Source: Planktosalinus sp963975935 (GTDB lineage Bacteria > Bacteroidota > Bacteroidia > Flavobacteriales > Flavobacteriaceae). From it: DNA of 64,000 nt. The position numbers were made by a program, and so were the translations under genes. Under the pieces are notes generated by a model. It saw nothing but the letters and a program-made list of their open reading frames with translations. It ran no database searches and had not been told where the DNA came from. Location of the stretch: positions 124,001 to 188,000 of the forward strand of contig CAXBIQ010000001.1 of the NCBI GenBank assembly GCA_963975935.1, given 5' to 3'. Below, in pieces: positions 40,320-50,035 of this stretch (the first letter of the stretch is position 1; each line of letters begins with the position of its first letter).

Positions 40320-41672
40320 ATGTTTAAAAAGATTCTAATCGCAAACAGAGGAGAAATTGCACTACGGGTCATCAGGACGTGTAAAGAGATGGGCATTAAA
40401 ACGGTTGCAGTTTATTCTACAGCTGACGCCGAAAGTCTCCATGTAAGATTTGCAGATGAGGCCGTATGTATAGGCCCGCCCCCCAGCAATTTATCTTACC
40501 TGAAAATATCAAATATTATTGCCGCTGCTGAAATTACAAACGCAGACGCTATACACCCTGGATATGGTTTCTTATCTGAAAATTCAAAATTCTCAAGTAT
40601 TTGTAAGGAGCATGGTATAAAATTCATTGGCGCCTCTCCTGAGATGATTGATAAAATGGGAGACAAAGCTTCAGCAAGAGCTACCATGATTGCAGCAGGC
40701 GTGCCCTGCATTCCCGGTTCTGACGGAATTTTAGAAAGCTATGAAGAAGCTGAAAAAATTGCCGATGAAATGGGTTATCCTGTAATGCTTAAAGCAACTG
40801 CAGGTGGTGGTGGAAAAGGAATGAGAGCTGTCTTCAAGAAAGAAAACTTAAAAGCTGCCTGGGAATCTGCAAGGCAAGAGGCAGGCGCAGCATTTGGGAA
40901 TGACGGAATGTATATGGAAAAACTCATCGAGGAGCCACGACATATCGAGATTCAAATTGTGGGCGACTCAACCGGAAGAGCCTGTCACCTTTCTGAAAGA
41001 GATTGTTCTATTCAAAGAAGGCATCAGAAACTTACAGAAGAAACGCCCTCACCCTTTATGACCACAAAATTACGCAAGGCAATGGGGGAAGCTGCTGTTA
41101 AAGCTGCAGAGTCCATTAAGTATGAAGGAGCGGGAACTATAGAGTTTTTAGTTGATAAAAACAGAAACTTCTATTTCATGGAGATGAATACCCGTATTCA
41201 GGTGGAGCACCCCATTACAGAACAAGTCATAGATTTTGACCTTATCAGGGAGCAAATATTGGTAGCCGCAGGAGTGCCTATTTCAGGAAAGAATTATATG
41301 CCCAACCTCCATTCAATTGAATGCAGGATCAATGCAGAAGACCCTTATAACGACTTCAGGCCATCACCGGGAAAAATTACCGTGCTGCATGCGCCGGGAG
41401 GCCACGGAGTGAGACTTGACACCCATGTTTACGCAGGCTACAGCATTCCGCCAAACTATGACTCGATGATTGCAAAGCTCATCACGACTGCCCAAACCAG
41501 GGATGAAGCCATCAATAAAATGAAACGTGCACTGGATGAGTTTGTAATTGAAGGTGTAAAGACCACCATTCCTTTTCACAGACAGTTGATGGACCATCCG
41601 GACTACCTTTCTGGAAATTATACTACAAAGTTTATGGAGTCTTTCAAAATGGAAGAACCTGAAGAAGAATAA
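40320..41672 (+). CDS. accC: Biotin carboxylase subunit of acetyl-CoA carboxylase
   Basis: This 450-aa ATP-grasp enzyme carboxylates biotin on AccB. It starts FKKILIANRGEIALRVIRTC, has the Gly-rich ATP loop KATAGGGGKGMRAVF, catalytic ERDCSIQRRHQK, MEMNTRIQVEHPITE and a C-terminal lid domain. The length is the same as the E. coli enzyme (449). A terminator follows 8 nt after the stop. Confidence 0.97.
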   Translation: MFKKILIANRGEIALRVIRTCKEMGIKTVAVYSTADAESLHVRFADEAVCIGPPPSNLSYLKISNIIAAAEITNADAIHPGYGFLSENSKFSSICKEHGIKFIGASPEMIDKMGDKASARATMIAAGVPCIPGSDGILESYEEAEKIADEMGYPVMLKATAGGGGKGMRAVFKKENLKAAWESARQEAGAAFGNDGMYMEKLIEEPRHIEIQIVGDSTGRACHLSERDCSIQRRHQKLTEETPSPFMTTKLRKAMGEAAVKAAESIKYEGAGTIEFLVDKNRNFYFMEMNTRIQVEHPITEQVIDFDLIREQILVAAGVPISGKNYMPNLHSIECRINAEDPYNDFRPSPGKITVLHAPGGHGVRLDTHVYAGYSIPPNYDSMIAKLITTAQTRDEAINKMKRALDEFVIEGVKTTIPFHRQLMDHPDYLSGNYTTKFMESFKMEEPEEE

Positions 41673-41680
41673 ATTTTACT

Positions 41681-41705
41681 AAGCTCCATTTTTGGAGCTT
41701 TTTTT
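41681..41705 (+). terminator. Terminator after accC
   Basis: AAGCTCCA (41681-41688) pairs with TGGAGCTT (41693-41700) on a TTTT loop, with a run of T after it. Confidence 0.85.
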
Positions 41706-41710
41706 AACCT

Positions 41711-42826
41711 ATGGATTTAAGTTATTGGGAGCAAAAAACTTGGTTTCAATCTGTTGACTTTACTATCGTTGGAAGTGGTATTGTGGGTTTGAATTGTGCA
41801 TTGAAACTCCGTGAGCGATTTCCCAAAAGCAAGATATTAGTTTTAGAGCGGGGGGTGCTTCCCAGTGGTGCGAGTACTAAAAATGCGGGTTTTGCTTGTT
41901 TTGGTAGTTTGTCTGAAATACTGGATGACTTGGAAAACCACTCTGAAGAGGAAGTTTTTAATCTTGTAAGCCAACGGTTGGAAGGTTTGAACTTGCTTCG
42001 GAAAACCCTGGGGGATAAAGATATTGGTTATGAGCAACATGGAGGCTATGAAATTTTTCGCAAGGAAGACACCTTAACATATAATCATTGTCTTCAGCAA
42101 ATAGAAGAAGTAAACACACTATTAAAACCTTTGTTTAATAAGAATATCTTTGAGGTTGTTCAAAATAAATTTGGGTTTAACAAAACACAGGATAACCAAA
42201 TATACACCTCCTTTGAGGGTCAGATCGATACCGGAAAAATGATGGTTGCCTTACATAAAAAAGCTGTTCAAAACAACATAAACATTTTAAACGGGGTTTC
42301 TTTGACACAGTATAATGAAACCCCAAAAAATGTATTAATACAGCTTAATAATGGTTTTTCATTCAAAACAGAAAATTTGTTTATTGCAACAAATGGCTTC
42401 GCAAAACAAATACTTGACGAAGATGTTCTCCCGGCCAGAGCGCAAGTGTTGATAACAAAACCCATCAAAGACTTAAAAATCAAAGGCACCTTCCATTTGG
42501 ATCAAGGCTATTATTATTTCAGAAACATTGACAATCGCATTTTGTTTGGTGGGGGCAGAAATCTGGATTTTAAAACGGAAGAAACCACGGATTTTGGTTT
42601 GACACCACGTGTCCAAAGCCAATTGGAAATATATTTAAAGGAAATTATATTACCTGAAACACCCCATGAAATTGAATATCGCTGGAGCGGAATAATGGGT
42701 GTGGGGACCAAGAAAAAGCCAATTGTAAAGCAAATTTCTGAGCGTGTTTTTTGTGGAGTCAGGCTTGGGGGAATGGGTGTTGCAATCGGTTCAAATATTG
42801 GGAATGACCTTGCAGGACTATGCTAG
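41711..42826 (+). CDS. FAD-dependent oxidoreductase (DAO family)
   Basis: This 371-aa flavoprotein of the glycine/D-amino-acid oxidase family has the dinucleotide motif FTIVGSGIVGLNCALKL at residues 18-34, the VLERGVLPSGASTKNAGF loop and a C-terminal FAD segment RVFCGVRLGGMGVAIGSNIG. The substrate is an amine or amino acid, not determined. It starts only 6 nt after the accC terminator and is a single gene. Confidence 0.9.
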   Translation: MDLSYWEQKTWFQSVDFTIVGSGIVGLNCALKLRERFPKSKILVLERGVLPSGASTKNAGFACFGSLSEILDDLENHSEEEVFNLVSQRLEGLNLLRKTLGDKDIGYEQHGGYEIFRKEDTLTYNHCLQQIEEVNTLLKPLFNKNIFEVVQNKFGFNKTQDNQIYTSFEGQIDTGKMMVALHKKAVQNNINILNGVSLTQYNETPKNVLIQLNNGFSFKTENLFIATNGFAKQILDEDVLPARAQVLITKPIKDLKIKGTFHLDQGYYYFRNIDNRILFGGGRNLDFKTEETTDFGLTPRVQSQLEIYLKEIILPETPHEIEYRWSGIMGVGTKKKPIVKQISERVFCGVRLGGMGVAIGSNIGNDLAGLC

Positions 42827-42915
42827 TGTGTTAATCCTTTTGTTTTTTAACATTTAAATTCAGAAAAATTCTACTATCTTGTACCCTTAAACTATTAAAG
42901 TACAATACTTAGTAT

Positions 42916-44058
42916 ATGTTTCAGAGATGTTTCCCCATAATTATTTTAACAGTCTTCTTGCTCTTTTCTTGTTCGTCAGATTCTGAAGAATACATTGACG
43001 ACCCTATTATTGAAGACCCTGTGGATGATGATCCCATAAATCAAGACCCTGATCCGGTATCGCCTGTAAATTTTGATCTGGCAAATGTTCCTTACGAAAC
43101 GCTGTCTGAATATAATTTCTATGAAGGCGACATGGCAGATTTGTCACCTGTTTATGGTGTTTTACCTTATGATTTGATTACACCCTTATTTACAGACTAT
43201 GCCCTTAAAAAAAGGTTTATATGGATGCCTCAAGGTGTAAAAGCCAGTTATATTTCTGATGGTGAGATTTTTAACTTTCCAGTAGGGACTGTTATTATAA
43301 AAAACTTTTATTACAACAATGTGCTTCCCGAAAACACAACAAAAATACTTGAAACCAGGCTTATGATTAAAAAACAGGAAGGGTGGATATTTGCTGAATA
43401 TGTCTGGAATGAAACACAAACGGAGGCTACTTATGATATGGAAGGAAGGAATGTACCCATTGAATGGCTGCAGGAAGGAGAATCAAGAACTGTAAACTAT
43501 AGAATCCCCTCAGAATCAGAATGTTTGATGTGCCACAAAACAGTTGGGGAGGCTATTCCAATAGGGCCTAAACCTCAGAACATCAATTCTATTTTTAACT
43601 ATAGCGATGGTAGTGAAAATCAAATGACAAAATGGGAAGACATGGGCTATCTTCACAGCAATTATCCTTCCTCTATAAATTCAGTAGTCAAATGGGACGA
43701 TCCTTCCCAGCCTGTTGAATTAAGGATGAGATCTTATTTTGATGCAAATTGTGCACACTGTCATACTCAAGGCGGTCACTGTGATTACAGACCCATAAAG
43801 CTGGCCTTTAATGAATCTGCAGACCCTGTAAACCTGGGTATTTGTGTTGAACCTGAAGACGATATCAGTATTTGGATTGATTATAACCCCACACATATTG
43901 TTTCCCCGGGAGACATAAATAATTCAGTTGTCTTTCACAGGATGAACACAACTGAAGATGCAATAAAAATGCCTTTAATTGGACGAAAATTGATTCACGA
44001 TGAAGCAGTTTCATTACTTCAGGATTGGATAAACTCACTTGATAATACATGTGATTAA
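42916..44058 (+). CDS. SO2930-family diheme c-type cytochrome lipoprotein
   Basis: This 380-aa product has an SPII signal (ILTVFLLFSC) and an acidic Asp/Pro-rich linker (residues 24-52). Two heme c sites follow: CLMCH at 203-207 and CAHCH at 279-283, with the second preceded by YFDAN. This matches the diheme family known from Shewanella SO2930 and Hyphomonas HNE_0200. The C-terminal half includes HIVSPGDINNSVVFHRMN and MPLIGRKLIHDEAV. It likely moves electrons at the cell surface. It is 26 nt upstream of a T9SS-secreted FG-GAP protein. Confidence 0.85.
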   Translation: MFQRCFPIIILTVFLLFSCSSDSEEYIDDPIIEDPVDDDPINQDPDPVSPVNFDLANVPYETLSEYNFYEGDMADLSPVYGVLPYDLITPLFTDYALKKRFIWMPQGVKASYISDGEIFNFPVGTVIIKNFYYNNVLPENTTKILETRLMIKKQEGWIFAEYVWNETQTEATYDMEGRNVPIEWLQEGESRTVNYRIPSESECLMCHKTVGEAIPIGPKPQNINSIFNYSDGSENQMTKWEDMGYLHSNYPSSINSVVKWDDPSQPVELRMRSYFDANCAHCHTQGGHCDYRPIKLAFNESADPVNLGICVEPEDDISIWIDYNPTHIVSPGDINNSVVFHRMNTTEDAIKMPLIGRKLIHDEAVSLLQDWINSLDNTCD

Positions 44059-44084
44059 CAAAAAAGCAAATTAAATTTCTATTT

Positions 44085-45701
44085 ATGAAAACCATTACCC
44101 TGCCTCTTTTTCTTATTTTACTTTCAACTAACTTTGTTTTTAGTCAAATTAGTTTCACTACAGAAAGCATAGCCACCACCGGTCAATACAATACTTGTGC
44201 TGTTGACATGAACGGTGATTACTTAGATGACATTGTTTCAGTAAGTTCAACAAATATCAATATTCATTTTCAAAACCCTGACGGCACATTTACTGTGCAA
44301 AATTTCCCTACTACTCCTGCAGAGAATCTTCCTTCCTGGAGTATGGCTGCCGGAGATATAACCGGCAATGGGTTCAATGACCTTATGTTTGGTAGCAGCA
44401 GCGGAGTCACATTTATGTATGCAGAGAATGATGGTTCAGGATTTACAGAGGTTTCTTATCCTGAGTTTGTTTTCGTGCAGCGCACAAACTTTGTTGATAT
44501 AGATAATGATGGAAATCTGGATGCTTTTGCCTGTCATGATATTGCTCCGAATGTATACTATATAAACGACGGCACCGGTGTTCTTGAGTACAATCAAGGT
44601 GGTCTTGGAGATGTTCCTGTTGGAGGTCATTATGGTTCCATTTGGATAGATTACAATAATGACGGCAATCTTGATTTGTTCATCGCAAAATGTAGTGGCG
44701 GTGGTCAGGGTGCAACGGCAAAATACAATGAGCTTTTTAGAAATAACGGTGACGGTACTTTTACTGATGTAAGTGTAGAATCGGGATTAAGAGATCCCAT
44801 TCAAACTTGGTCTTCTGCCTGGGGTGATTTTGATAATGATGGCTTTATGGATGTTTTGGTGGGCGCTAGTTCCTTTTCTGATGGAGGCCATAAATTAATG
44901 AGGAACAACGGAGACGGCACTTTTACAGATATAACTGCAGGCTCAGGCTTTGATGCTTTTGGAGGCACAAGTGTTGAACACGCTACTTACGACTTCAATA
45001 ATGATGGTTTCTTGGATATCTTTGGAAATTCAAACACTATTTTTCTAAATAACGGGGATTTTACTTTTACTCCTTATACCATTCCATTTTCTGGAGCTGC
45101 CATAGCCGATTTAAACAATGATGGGTTTTTAGATGCCTTCAGGGGAAGCACTATACATTATAATGACGGTAATGACAACAACTGGATTGTTATCAATACA
45201 CAGGGCGTGGAAAGCAACCGTAACGGTATTGGTGCCAGAATTGAACTTACCAGTGCCTTGGGAACCCAGATAAGAGACGTACGAAGTGGTGAAGGCTTCA
45301 GATATATGAGCACGCTTAATACTCATTTTGGCATAGGGACAGATACCGAAATCGAAAACATCATCATCAGATGGCCTTCAGGGAATGTCGATATTATCGA
45401 AAACCCTGAAATCAACACCTCTCATCATATCATTGAAGGTGAAAACCCCTTAAACACAAATGATAATGCTCTCGCAGAAATTTCACTTTTTCCAAATCCC
45501 ACAGATGGGATTTTGAATATTTCAACACGGGAAAACCTCATAGGGTCATCAGCAAAAGTTTATGATGTTTCCGGAAGATTAATTCATACAGATATTCTCG
45601 AAAACAACACATTGAACGTTTCTTTTTTAAGCACCGGAACTTATTTCTTAAACTTAAATGTTTCCGGAAAAACAGCAAAACTTCGTTTCATTAAGAAATA
45701 A
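44085..45701 (+). CDS. FG-GAP/VCBS repeat protein with ASPIC/UnbV domain and T9SS sorting tail
   Basis: This 538-aa secreted protein has a signal peptide (PLFLILLSTNFVFS), about seven FG-GAP-type repeats, each with a Ca-binding DxNxDG loop (DIDNDGNLDAF, DYNNDGNLDLF, DFDNDGFMDVL), an ASPIC/UnbV segment (GIGARIELTSALGTQIRDVR, RSGEGFRYMSTLNTHFGIG), and a type IX secretion C-terminal domain (SLFPNPTDGILNI, ending RFIKK). It would be exported to the surface or medium. It resembles CRTAC1-like proteins and is in one operon with the diheme cytochrome. Confidence 0.9.
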   Translation: MKTITLPLFLILLSTNFVFSQISFTTESIATTGQYNTCAVDMNGDYLDDIVSVSSTNINIHFQNPDGTFTVQNFPTTPAENLPSWSMAAGDITGNGFNDLMFGSSSGVTFMYAENDGSGFTEVSYPEFVFVQRTNFVDIDNDGNLDAFACHDIAPNVYYINDGTGVLEYNQGGLGDVPVGGHYGSIWIDYNNDGNLDLFIAKCSGGGQGATAKYNELFRNNGDGTFTDVSVESGLRDPIQTWSSAWGDFDNDGFMDVLVGASSFSDGGHKLMRNNGDGTFTDITAGSGFDAFGGTSVEHATYDFNNDGFLDIFGNSNTIFLNNGDFTFTPYTIPFSGAAIADLNNDGFLDAFRGSTIHYNDGNDNNWIVINTQGVESNRNGIGARIELTSALGTQIRDVRSGEGFRYMSTLNTHFGIGTDTEIENIIIRWPSGNVDIIENPEINTSHHIIEGENPLNTNDNALAEISLFPNPTDGILNISTRENLIGSSAKVYDVSGRLIHTDILENNTLNVSFLSTGTYFLNLNVSGKTAKLRFIKK

Positions 45702-45726
45702 CAAACAATCTTGATATAAAGAAAAA

Positions 45727-45756
45727 CCCCCGACAATTGATTTATCGGGGTTTTTT
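45727..45756 (+). terminator. Terminator after the FG-GAP gene
   Basis: CCCCGA (45728-45733) pairs with TCGGGG (45745-45750) and is followed by six T. With A-residues on the left it may also serve the convergent peptidase gene. Confidence 0.8.
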
Positions 45757-45771
45757 ATATTCTATAAGAAT

Positions 45772-47898
45772 CTACTCAGGTACTTCTTCAAAGCCCATAT
45801 TGTAAAGGATAAAGCCAAAAATATCGGAGTGAAGCCCTACTATTTTGGAAACCGGCATTCCTGCACCGTGCCCCGCACCCGTTTCTATTCTGATAAGTTT
45901 TGGAAGGTCACCTGTATCTTTTGACTGTAGTTCAGCGGCATATTTAAACGAATGTGCCGGCACAACCCTGTCATCATGATCTGCAGTTGTCACCATTATT
46001 GCGGGATAATCAACACCTTCTTGAATGTTATGTAAGGGGGAATATCCTTTAAGATACTCAAACATTTCAGGACTGTCTTGTGCAGTCCCATAATCATATG
46101 CCCATCCTGCACCGGCTGTAAAGGTGTGGTACCGCAACATATCCATTACACCCACTTGCGGAATTCCCACCTTAAATAACTCAGGGCGTTGGTTGACGAC
46201 GGCTCCTACTAAAAGACCGCCGTTTGAAGCTCCTCTCACGGCAAGATAGTCAGAAGAGGTGTAGTTGTTATCTATCAAATATTCTGCGGCTGCTATAAAG
46301 TCATCAAATACATTTTGTTTTTTTAATTTGGTGCCTGCATCATGCCATTCTCTGCCATATTCACCACCCCCTCTTATGTTGGGAACAGCATAAACACCAC
46401 CCATTTCCAGCCATACTGCAGTTACAATTGAAAACCCGGGAGTCAAACTCACATTAAAACCTCCATAACCATATAAAATTGTAGGGTTTTTTCCGTTGAG
46501 GTCAAGACCCTTTTTATGGGTAATAATCATAGGAACTTTTGTTCCGTCTTTAGAGGTAAAAAACACTTGGTTTGATTCAAACTGTGAAGGGTCAAAATTG
46601 ATATCCGGCTGCCAGTAAACCTCAGAAGCACCGGTTTCAACATCATATGTATAAATACTGGAAGGTGTATTGTAATTTGAAAAAGAATAATACATCGTTT
46701 CGGCTTCTTTTTTGCCGCCAAATCCGCCGGCAGAACCTACGCCGGGCAAATCAATTTCGCGCACTAATTCTCCACTGTAATCATATTGCAACACCTTTGA
46801 TACGGCATCCACCATATAACTTGCAAAGATATAACCCGATCCTGTTGAAGGACTTAACACATTTTCAGTTTCAGGAATGAAATCTTTCCAATTTTCTTTA
46901 GAGGGGTTTGATGCATCAACAGTAACTATTTTTCCGTTTGGAGCGTTGAGGTTTGTTTCGAGTAAAAGCTTGCTTCCTTCATTGTCCAAAACAGATGTAG
47001 TATTGTCAAAGCCTGTTATAACAGGAACAACATCGCTTCCGTCTTTTTCAAGATTTATAAGGTGAAGTTCATTCCCGCTGGTTGATACAGATCTTCTTAT
47101 AAACAGGTAGTTACCGTCTTCTGATACCTCTCCCCAGATGTAACGTGCTTTTTCAGATTCTTCAGCACCATAGACCACTTTGTCTTCACTCTGTGGGGTC
47201 TTGAGTTTGTGATAATAAAGCTTGTGTGAATCTGTCATAGCAGATAACTGACTGCCTTCAGGCTTGTCATAGGTAGAATAAAAAAGGCCTTCTTCACCTT
47301 TCCAGGAAAGACCTGTAAATTTTAAATCAACAAGGGTATCACCTATTTGTTCTTTGGTTTCGGTATTGATGATGATTACCTTTCGCCAATCACTTCCACC
47401 TTCAGAAATGGAATAGGCGGCAAGTTTTCCGCTTTTTGAAAAGCTCAAAGCATCAAGTGAAGTTGTCCCGTCTTCTGAAAAAGTGTTTGGATCCAAAAAG
47501 ACCTCTTCGGCATCACCTTTTTTACGGTAAACAACATAGTGGTTTTGCAAACCGTCGTTTTTATAGTAGTACGTATAATCTCCCTCTATAAAAGGAGCGC
47601 TTATTTTTTCATAATTCCAAAGTTCCGTAAGACGCTTGTTGATATCTTCCCGAAAAGGAATCTGATCTAAATAAGAAAACGTGAGTTCATTTTGAGCTTT
47701 TACCCATTCGCCTGTTTCTTCAGAGCGATCGTCTTCGAGCCATCTGTAAGGGTCAGGGGTTTGTACTCCAAAATAGGTGTCTACAGTGTCAACTTTTTTT
47801 GTTTCAGGGTAATCCAGTGCCATGGGAGTTTTTTTGCTTTCTTCCTTACATCCAATTAAAAGGGTTAAGGGAAGCGCAATTAAAATTATTTTTTTCAT
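45772..47898 (-). CDS. Prolyl oligopeptidase (S9A) lipoprotein
   Basis: This 708-aa serine peptidase cuts after Pro in peptides. It has an SPII signal (KKIILIALPLTLLIGC), an N-terminal seven-blade propeller that starts with VQTPDPYRWLED, and a hydrolase domain with catalytic Ser in RGASNGGLLVGAVVNQ near residue 557, Asp in DHDDRVVPAHSFK and His in GAGHGAG. The length equals other S9A enzymes. It is convergent with the FG-GAP gene and probably acts in the periplasm. Confidence 0.95.
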   Translation of the reverse strand: MKKIILIALPLTLLIGCKEESKKTPMALDYPETKKVDTVDTYFGVQTPDPYRWLEDDRSEETGEWVKAQNELTFSYLDQIPFREDINKRLTELWNYEKISAPFIEGDYTYYYKNDGLQNHYVVYRKKGDAEEVFLDPNTFSEDGTTSLDALSFSKSGKLAAYSISEGGSDWRKVIIINTETKEQIGDTLVDLKFTGLSWKGEEGLFYSTYDKPEGSQLSAMTDSHKLYYHKLKTPQSEDKVVYGAEESEKARYIWGEVSEDGNYLFIRRSVSTSGNELHLINLEKDGSDVVPVITGFDNTTSVLDNEGSKLLLETNLNAPNGKIVTVDASNPSKENWKDFIPETENVLSPSTGSGYIFASYMVDAVSKVLQYDYSGELVREIDLPGVGSAGGFGGKKEAETMYYSFSNYNTPSSIYTYDVETGASEVYWQPDINFDPSQFESNQVFFTSKDGTKVPMIITHKKGLDLNGKNPTILYGYGGFNVSLTPGFSIVTAVWLEMGGVYAVPNIRGGGEYGREWHDAGTKLKKQNVFDDFIAAAEYLIDNNYTSSDYLAVRGASNGGLLVGAVVNQRPELFKVGIPQVGVMDMLRYHTFTAGAGWAYDYGTAQDSPEMFEYLKGYSPLHNIQEGVDYPAIMVTTADHDDRVVPAHSFKYAAELQSKDTGDLPKLIRIETGAGHGAGMPVSKIVGLHSDIFGFILYNMGFEEVPE

Positions 47899-47948
47899 TT
47901 GTGGAAGTTTAAAATATCCACAAATTTAATAAAAAGACGGCTATAAGT

Positions 47949-48323
47949 TTAGTGAAAGAGAGGTTTATATTTTGGCCATATTTTATAGATTAATATGAAG
48001 TTTATGACAGCTACCAAAACAGCAACCCCAATACCGGGAATGTCCAAAAACAAATGGTAGAGCAAAATATTTACAGAAATGGGCACCAAAGCCAGCAGGG
48101 CAAAAGCGACCCACTTGTTAAAAAGCAAAAACAAACCGATGAGTATTTCCACAACACCCAGTACAGGCAGTACATAGCCGGTTGCTTTCAAAGAACTCAT
48201 AAAAGCTGAAGCATCTTCAGGCATTTCAGGAATGGGTATGAAATTTAAAAACTTATTAAGACCAATAGCAATCAATAAAACGGCCAGAAGGAAACGGATA
48301 ATCTTAGTAAAGGTAGAGTTCAT
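47949..48323 (-). CDS. DoxX-family membrane protein
   Basis: This 124-aa protein has four membrane helices (residues 8-25, 45-65, 70-90, 96-115). The sequence AVLLIAIGLNKFLNFIP matches the DoxX family. These proteins sit in the inner membrane, some as quinol-oxidase subunits, most unknown. It is single. Confidence 0.8.
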   Translation of the reverse strand: MNSTFTKIIRFLLAVLLIAIGLNKFLNFIPIPEMPEDASAFMSSLKATGYVLPVLGVVEILIGLFLLFNKWVAFALLALVPISVNILLYHLFLDIPGIGVAVLVAVINFILIYKIWPKYKPLFH

Positions 48324-48420
48324 AATTAGGCTGGTTTTTGGTTTCTAGTAAAAAGGAATAGTTAAAGATAGAAAAACCAAATTAAATTACAAACTCCTAA
48401 AACACTGCCAATCAATTATC

Positions 48421-49410
48421 TTAAACAAGTTTGTTCTTTACAAGATATTCTGCTATTTGAACAGTATTGGTTGCCGCCCCTTTTCTGAGGTTGTCGCTTA
48501 CAATCCACATATTCAAAGTGTTGTTTTGGGATTCATCCCTTCTAATCCTTCCCACAAAAACATCATCTTTCCCTTTTGCATAAATGGGCATAGGGTAAGT
48601 GTTTGTGACCGGATTGTCCTGAATGGTAATCCCTGAAGTTTCGTGTAGAATAGTACGGATTTCACTAATGTCAAAGTCTTTTTCAAACTCAATATTCACA
48701 GATTCACTATGACCACCCACCACGGGAATCCTTATAGCGGTGGCTGTCACGGCAATAGTGTTGTCACTCAGGATTTTTTTGGTTTCCCTTACCAGTTTCA
48801 TCTCTTCTTTTGTGTAACCGTTATCTTCAAAGACATCACACTGAGGGATGGCATTTTGATGGATGGGGTAAGGATAAGCCATTTCACCCTTCTCACCTTT
48901 ACTTTCATTTTCCAGTTGCTGCACTGCTTTGACCCCGGTACCTGTGATGGATTGATATGTAGAAACAATTACGCGCTTGACACCATACTTTTTGTGTAAA
49001 GGGCCTAACACCATCACCATTTGTATGGTCGAGCAATTGGGATTGGCAATGATTTTATCCTCTTTGGTAATCTCGGAAGCGTTTACTTCAGGCACTATTA
49101 GCTTTATTGAAGGGTTCATCCTCCAGGCTGAAGAGTTATCAATGACGGTGGTTCCCGCTTCTGCAAACCGGGGGGCCCACTCAAGTGAGGTGGCACCACC
49201 GGCAGAAAACAAGGCAATATCAAGCTTTGCGGCAACAGCTTCTTCCAGACCCATAACCGAATATTCAGCACCCTTGAAAAGCAATTTTTTACCTACAGAC
49301 CGTTCTGATGCCACCAGCATCAGTTCAGAAATAGGGAAATTACGTTCTTCTAATACCTGAAGCATTACTTCACCCACCATCCCGGTGGCACCCACTACCG
49401 CTATTCTCAT
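48421..49410 (-). CDS. asd: Aspartate-semialdehyde dehydrogenase
   Basis: I start at MRIAVVGATGMVGEVML; the frame extends upstream only through a hairpin and is not family sequence. The 329-aa enzyme makes aspartate semialdehyde for Lys, Thr, Met and diaminopimelate synthesis. It has the NADP-binding GATGMVG, catalytic Cys126 in NPNCSTIQM, and the His in GGHSESVNIEF. The 5' region contains a GC-rich stem-loop at 49417-49434. Confidence 0.96.
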   Translation of the reverse strand: MRIAVVGATGMVGEVMLQVLEERNFPISELMLVASERSVGKKLLFKGAEYSVMGLEEAVAAKLDIALFSAGGATSLEWAPRFAEAGTTVIDNSSAWRMNPSIKLIVPEVNASEITKEDKIIANPNCSTIQMVMVLGPLHKKYGVKRVIVSTYQSITGTGVKAVQQLENESKGEKGEMAYPYPIHQNAIPQCDVFEDNGYTKEEMKLVRETKKILSDNTIAVTATAIRIPVVGGHSESVNIEFEKDFDISEIRTILHETSGITIQDNPVTNTYPMPIYAKGKDDVFVGRIRRDESQNNTLNMWIVSDNLRKGAATNTVQIAEYLVKNKLV

Positions 49411-49416
49411 ATACAT

Positions 49417-49434
49417 CACCCGCGAAGGCGGGTG
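49417..49434 (-). promoter_or_regulatory. GC-rich hairpin immediately upstream of asd
   Basis: CACCCGC (49417-49423) and GCGGGTG (49428-49434) form a 7-bp stem on a 4-nt loop, ending next to the alternative ATG at 49416. In an AT-rich region this stands out. It could mask the ribosome site of asd, or be a copy of a short palindromic repeat that flavobacteria scatter between genes. Confidence 0.45.
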
Positions 49435-49537
49435 TCTCATTAATTAAACTCTTAATTTTCTTTAAAATTCCTGATCTTCCGGAAGGTCGCAAAGTTATAA
49501 ATAACCACAATTAAAACGGTTAAAATTTAAATAAAAA

Positions 49538-49564
49538 AAACCATTCGCCAAATGCGAATGGTTT
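49538..49564 (-). terminator. Terminator of mscL
   Basis: An 11-bp perfect stem (AAACCATTCGC with GCGAATGGTTT, 49538-49548 and 49554-49564) is followed on the minus strand by a T-tract. It lies 26 nt after the mscL stop. Confidence 0.85.
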
Positions 49565-49590
49565 AAGGTTAGAATATATAGTGAGCGGTA

Positions 49591-49998
49591 TTATTTCTTT
49601 AATAAATCCCTGATCTCTGCAAGTAATTCTTCTTGAGTTGGCCCTTTTGGTGCAGCAGGTTCTTCTTTTTTCTTTTTCTTGGTTTTATTGTAAGCTTTGA
49701 CAATCATAAACAAGACAAAACCAACAATCACCAGATTGATAAGGGTGTTGATCCAGGCACCATATCTTATGGCGTTCTCAGGTTTTGTAATGGTTCCGTC
49801 TGCAGCTACTATGGCCTCAGAGAGAACGATGCGCAAATCTGCAAAATCCATGCCACCGGCAAAATGACCCACAATGGGCATCATAATGTCTGCAACAAAT
49901 CCGTTAACAACCAGGCCAACGGCACCGGCTAATATAACAGCAACTGCCAGATCAATAACGTTGCCGGTCATAATAAAATTCCTGAATTCTTTTAGCAT
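49591..49998 (-). CDS. mscL: Large-conductance mechanosensitive channel
   Basis: This 135-aa channel protects against osmotic downshock. The N-terminal helix MLKEFRNFIMTGNVIDLAVAV is the MscL signature, followed by a periplasmic loop (MDFADLRIVLSEAIV) and second helix (WINTLINLVIVGFVLFMIVK), ending in the Lys/Glu-rich cytoplasmic bundle. Length and order are normal. Confidence 0.97.
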   Translation of the reverse strand: MLKEFRNFIMTGNVIDLAVAVILAGAVGLVVNGFVADIMMPIVGHFAGGMDFADLRIVLSEAIVAADGTITKPENAIRYGAWINTLINLVIVGFVLFMIVKAYNKTKKKKKEEPAAPKGPTQEELLAEIRDLLKK

Positions 49999-50035
49999 TT
50001 TAATTTGGTTTTAGTAGTTAGTAATACTAAAAGTA

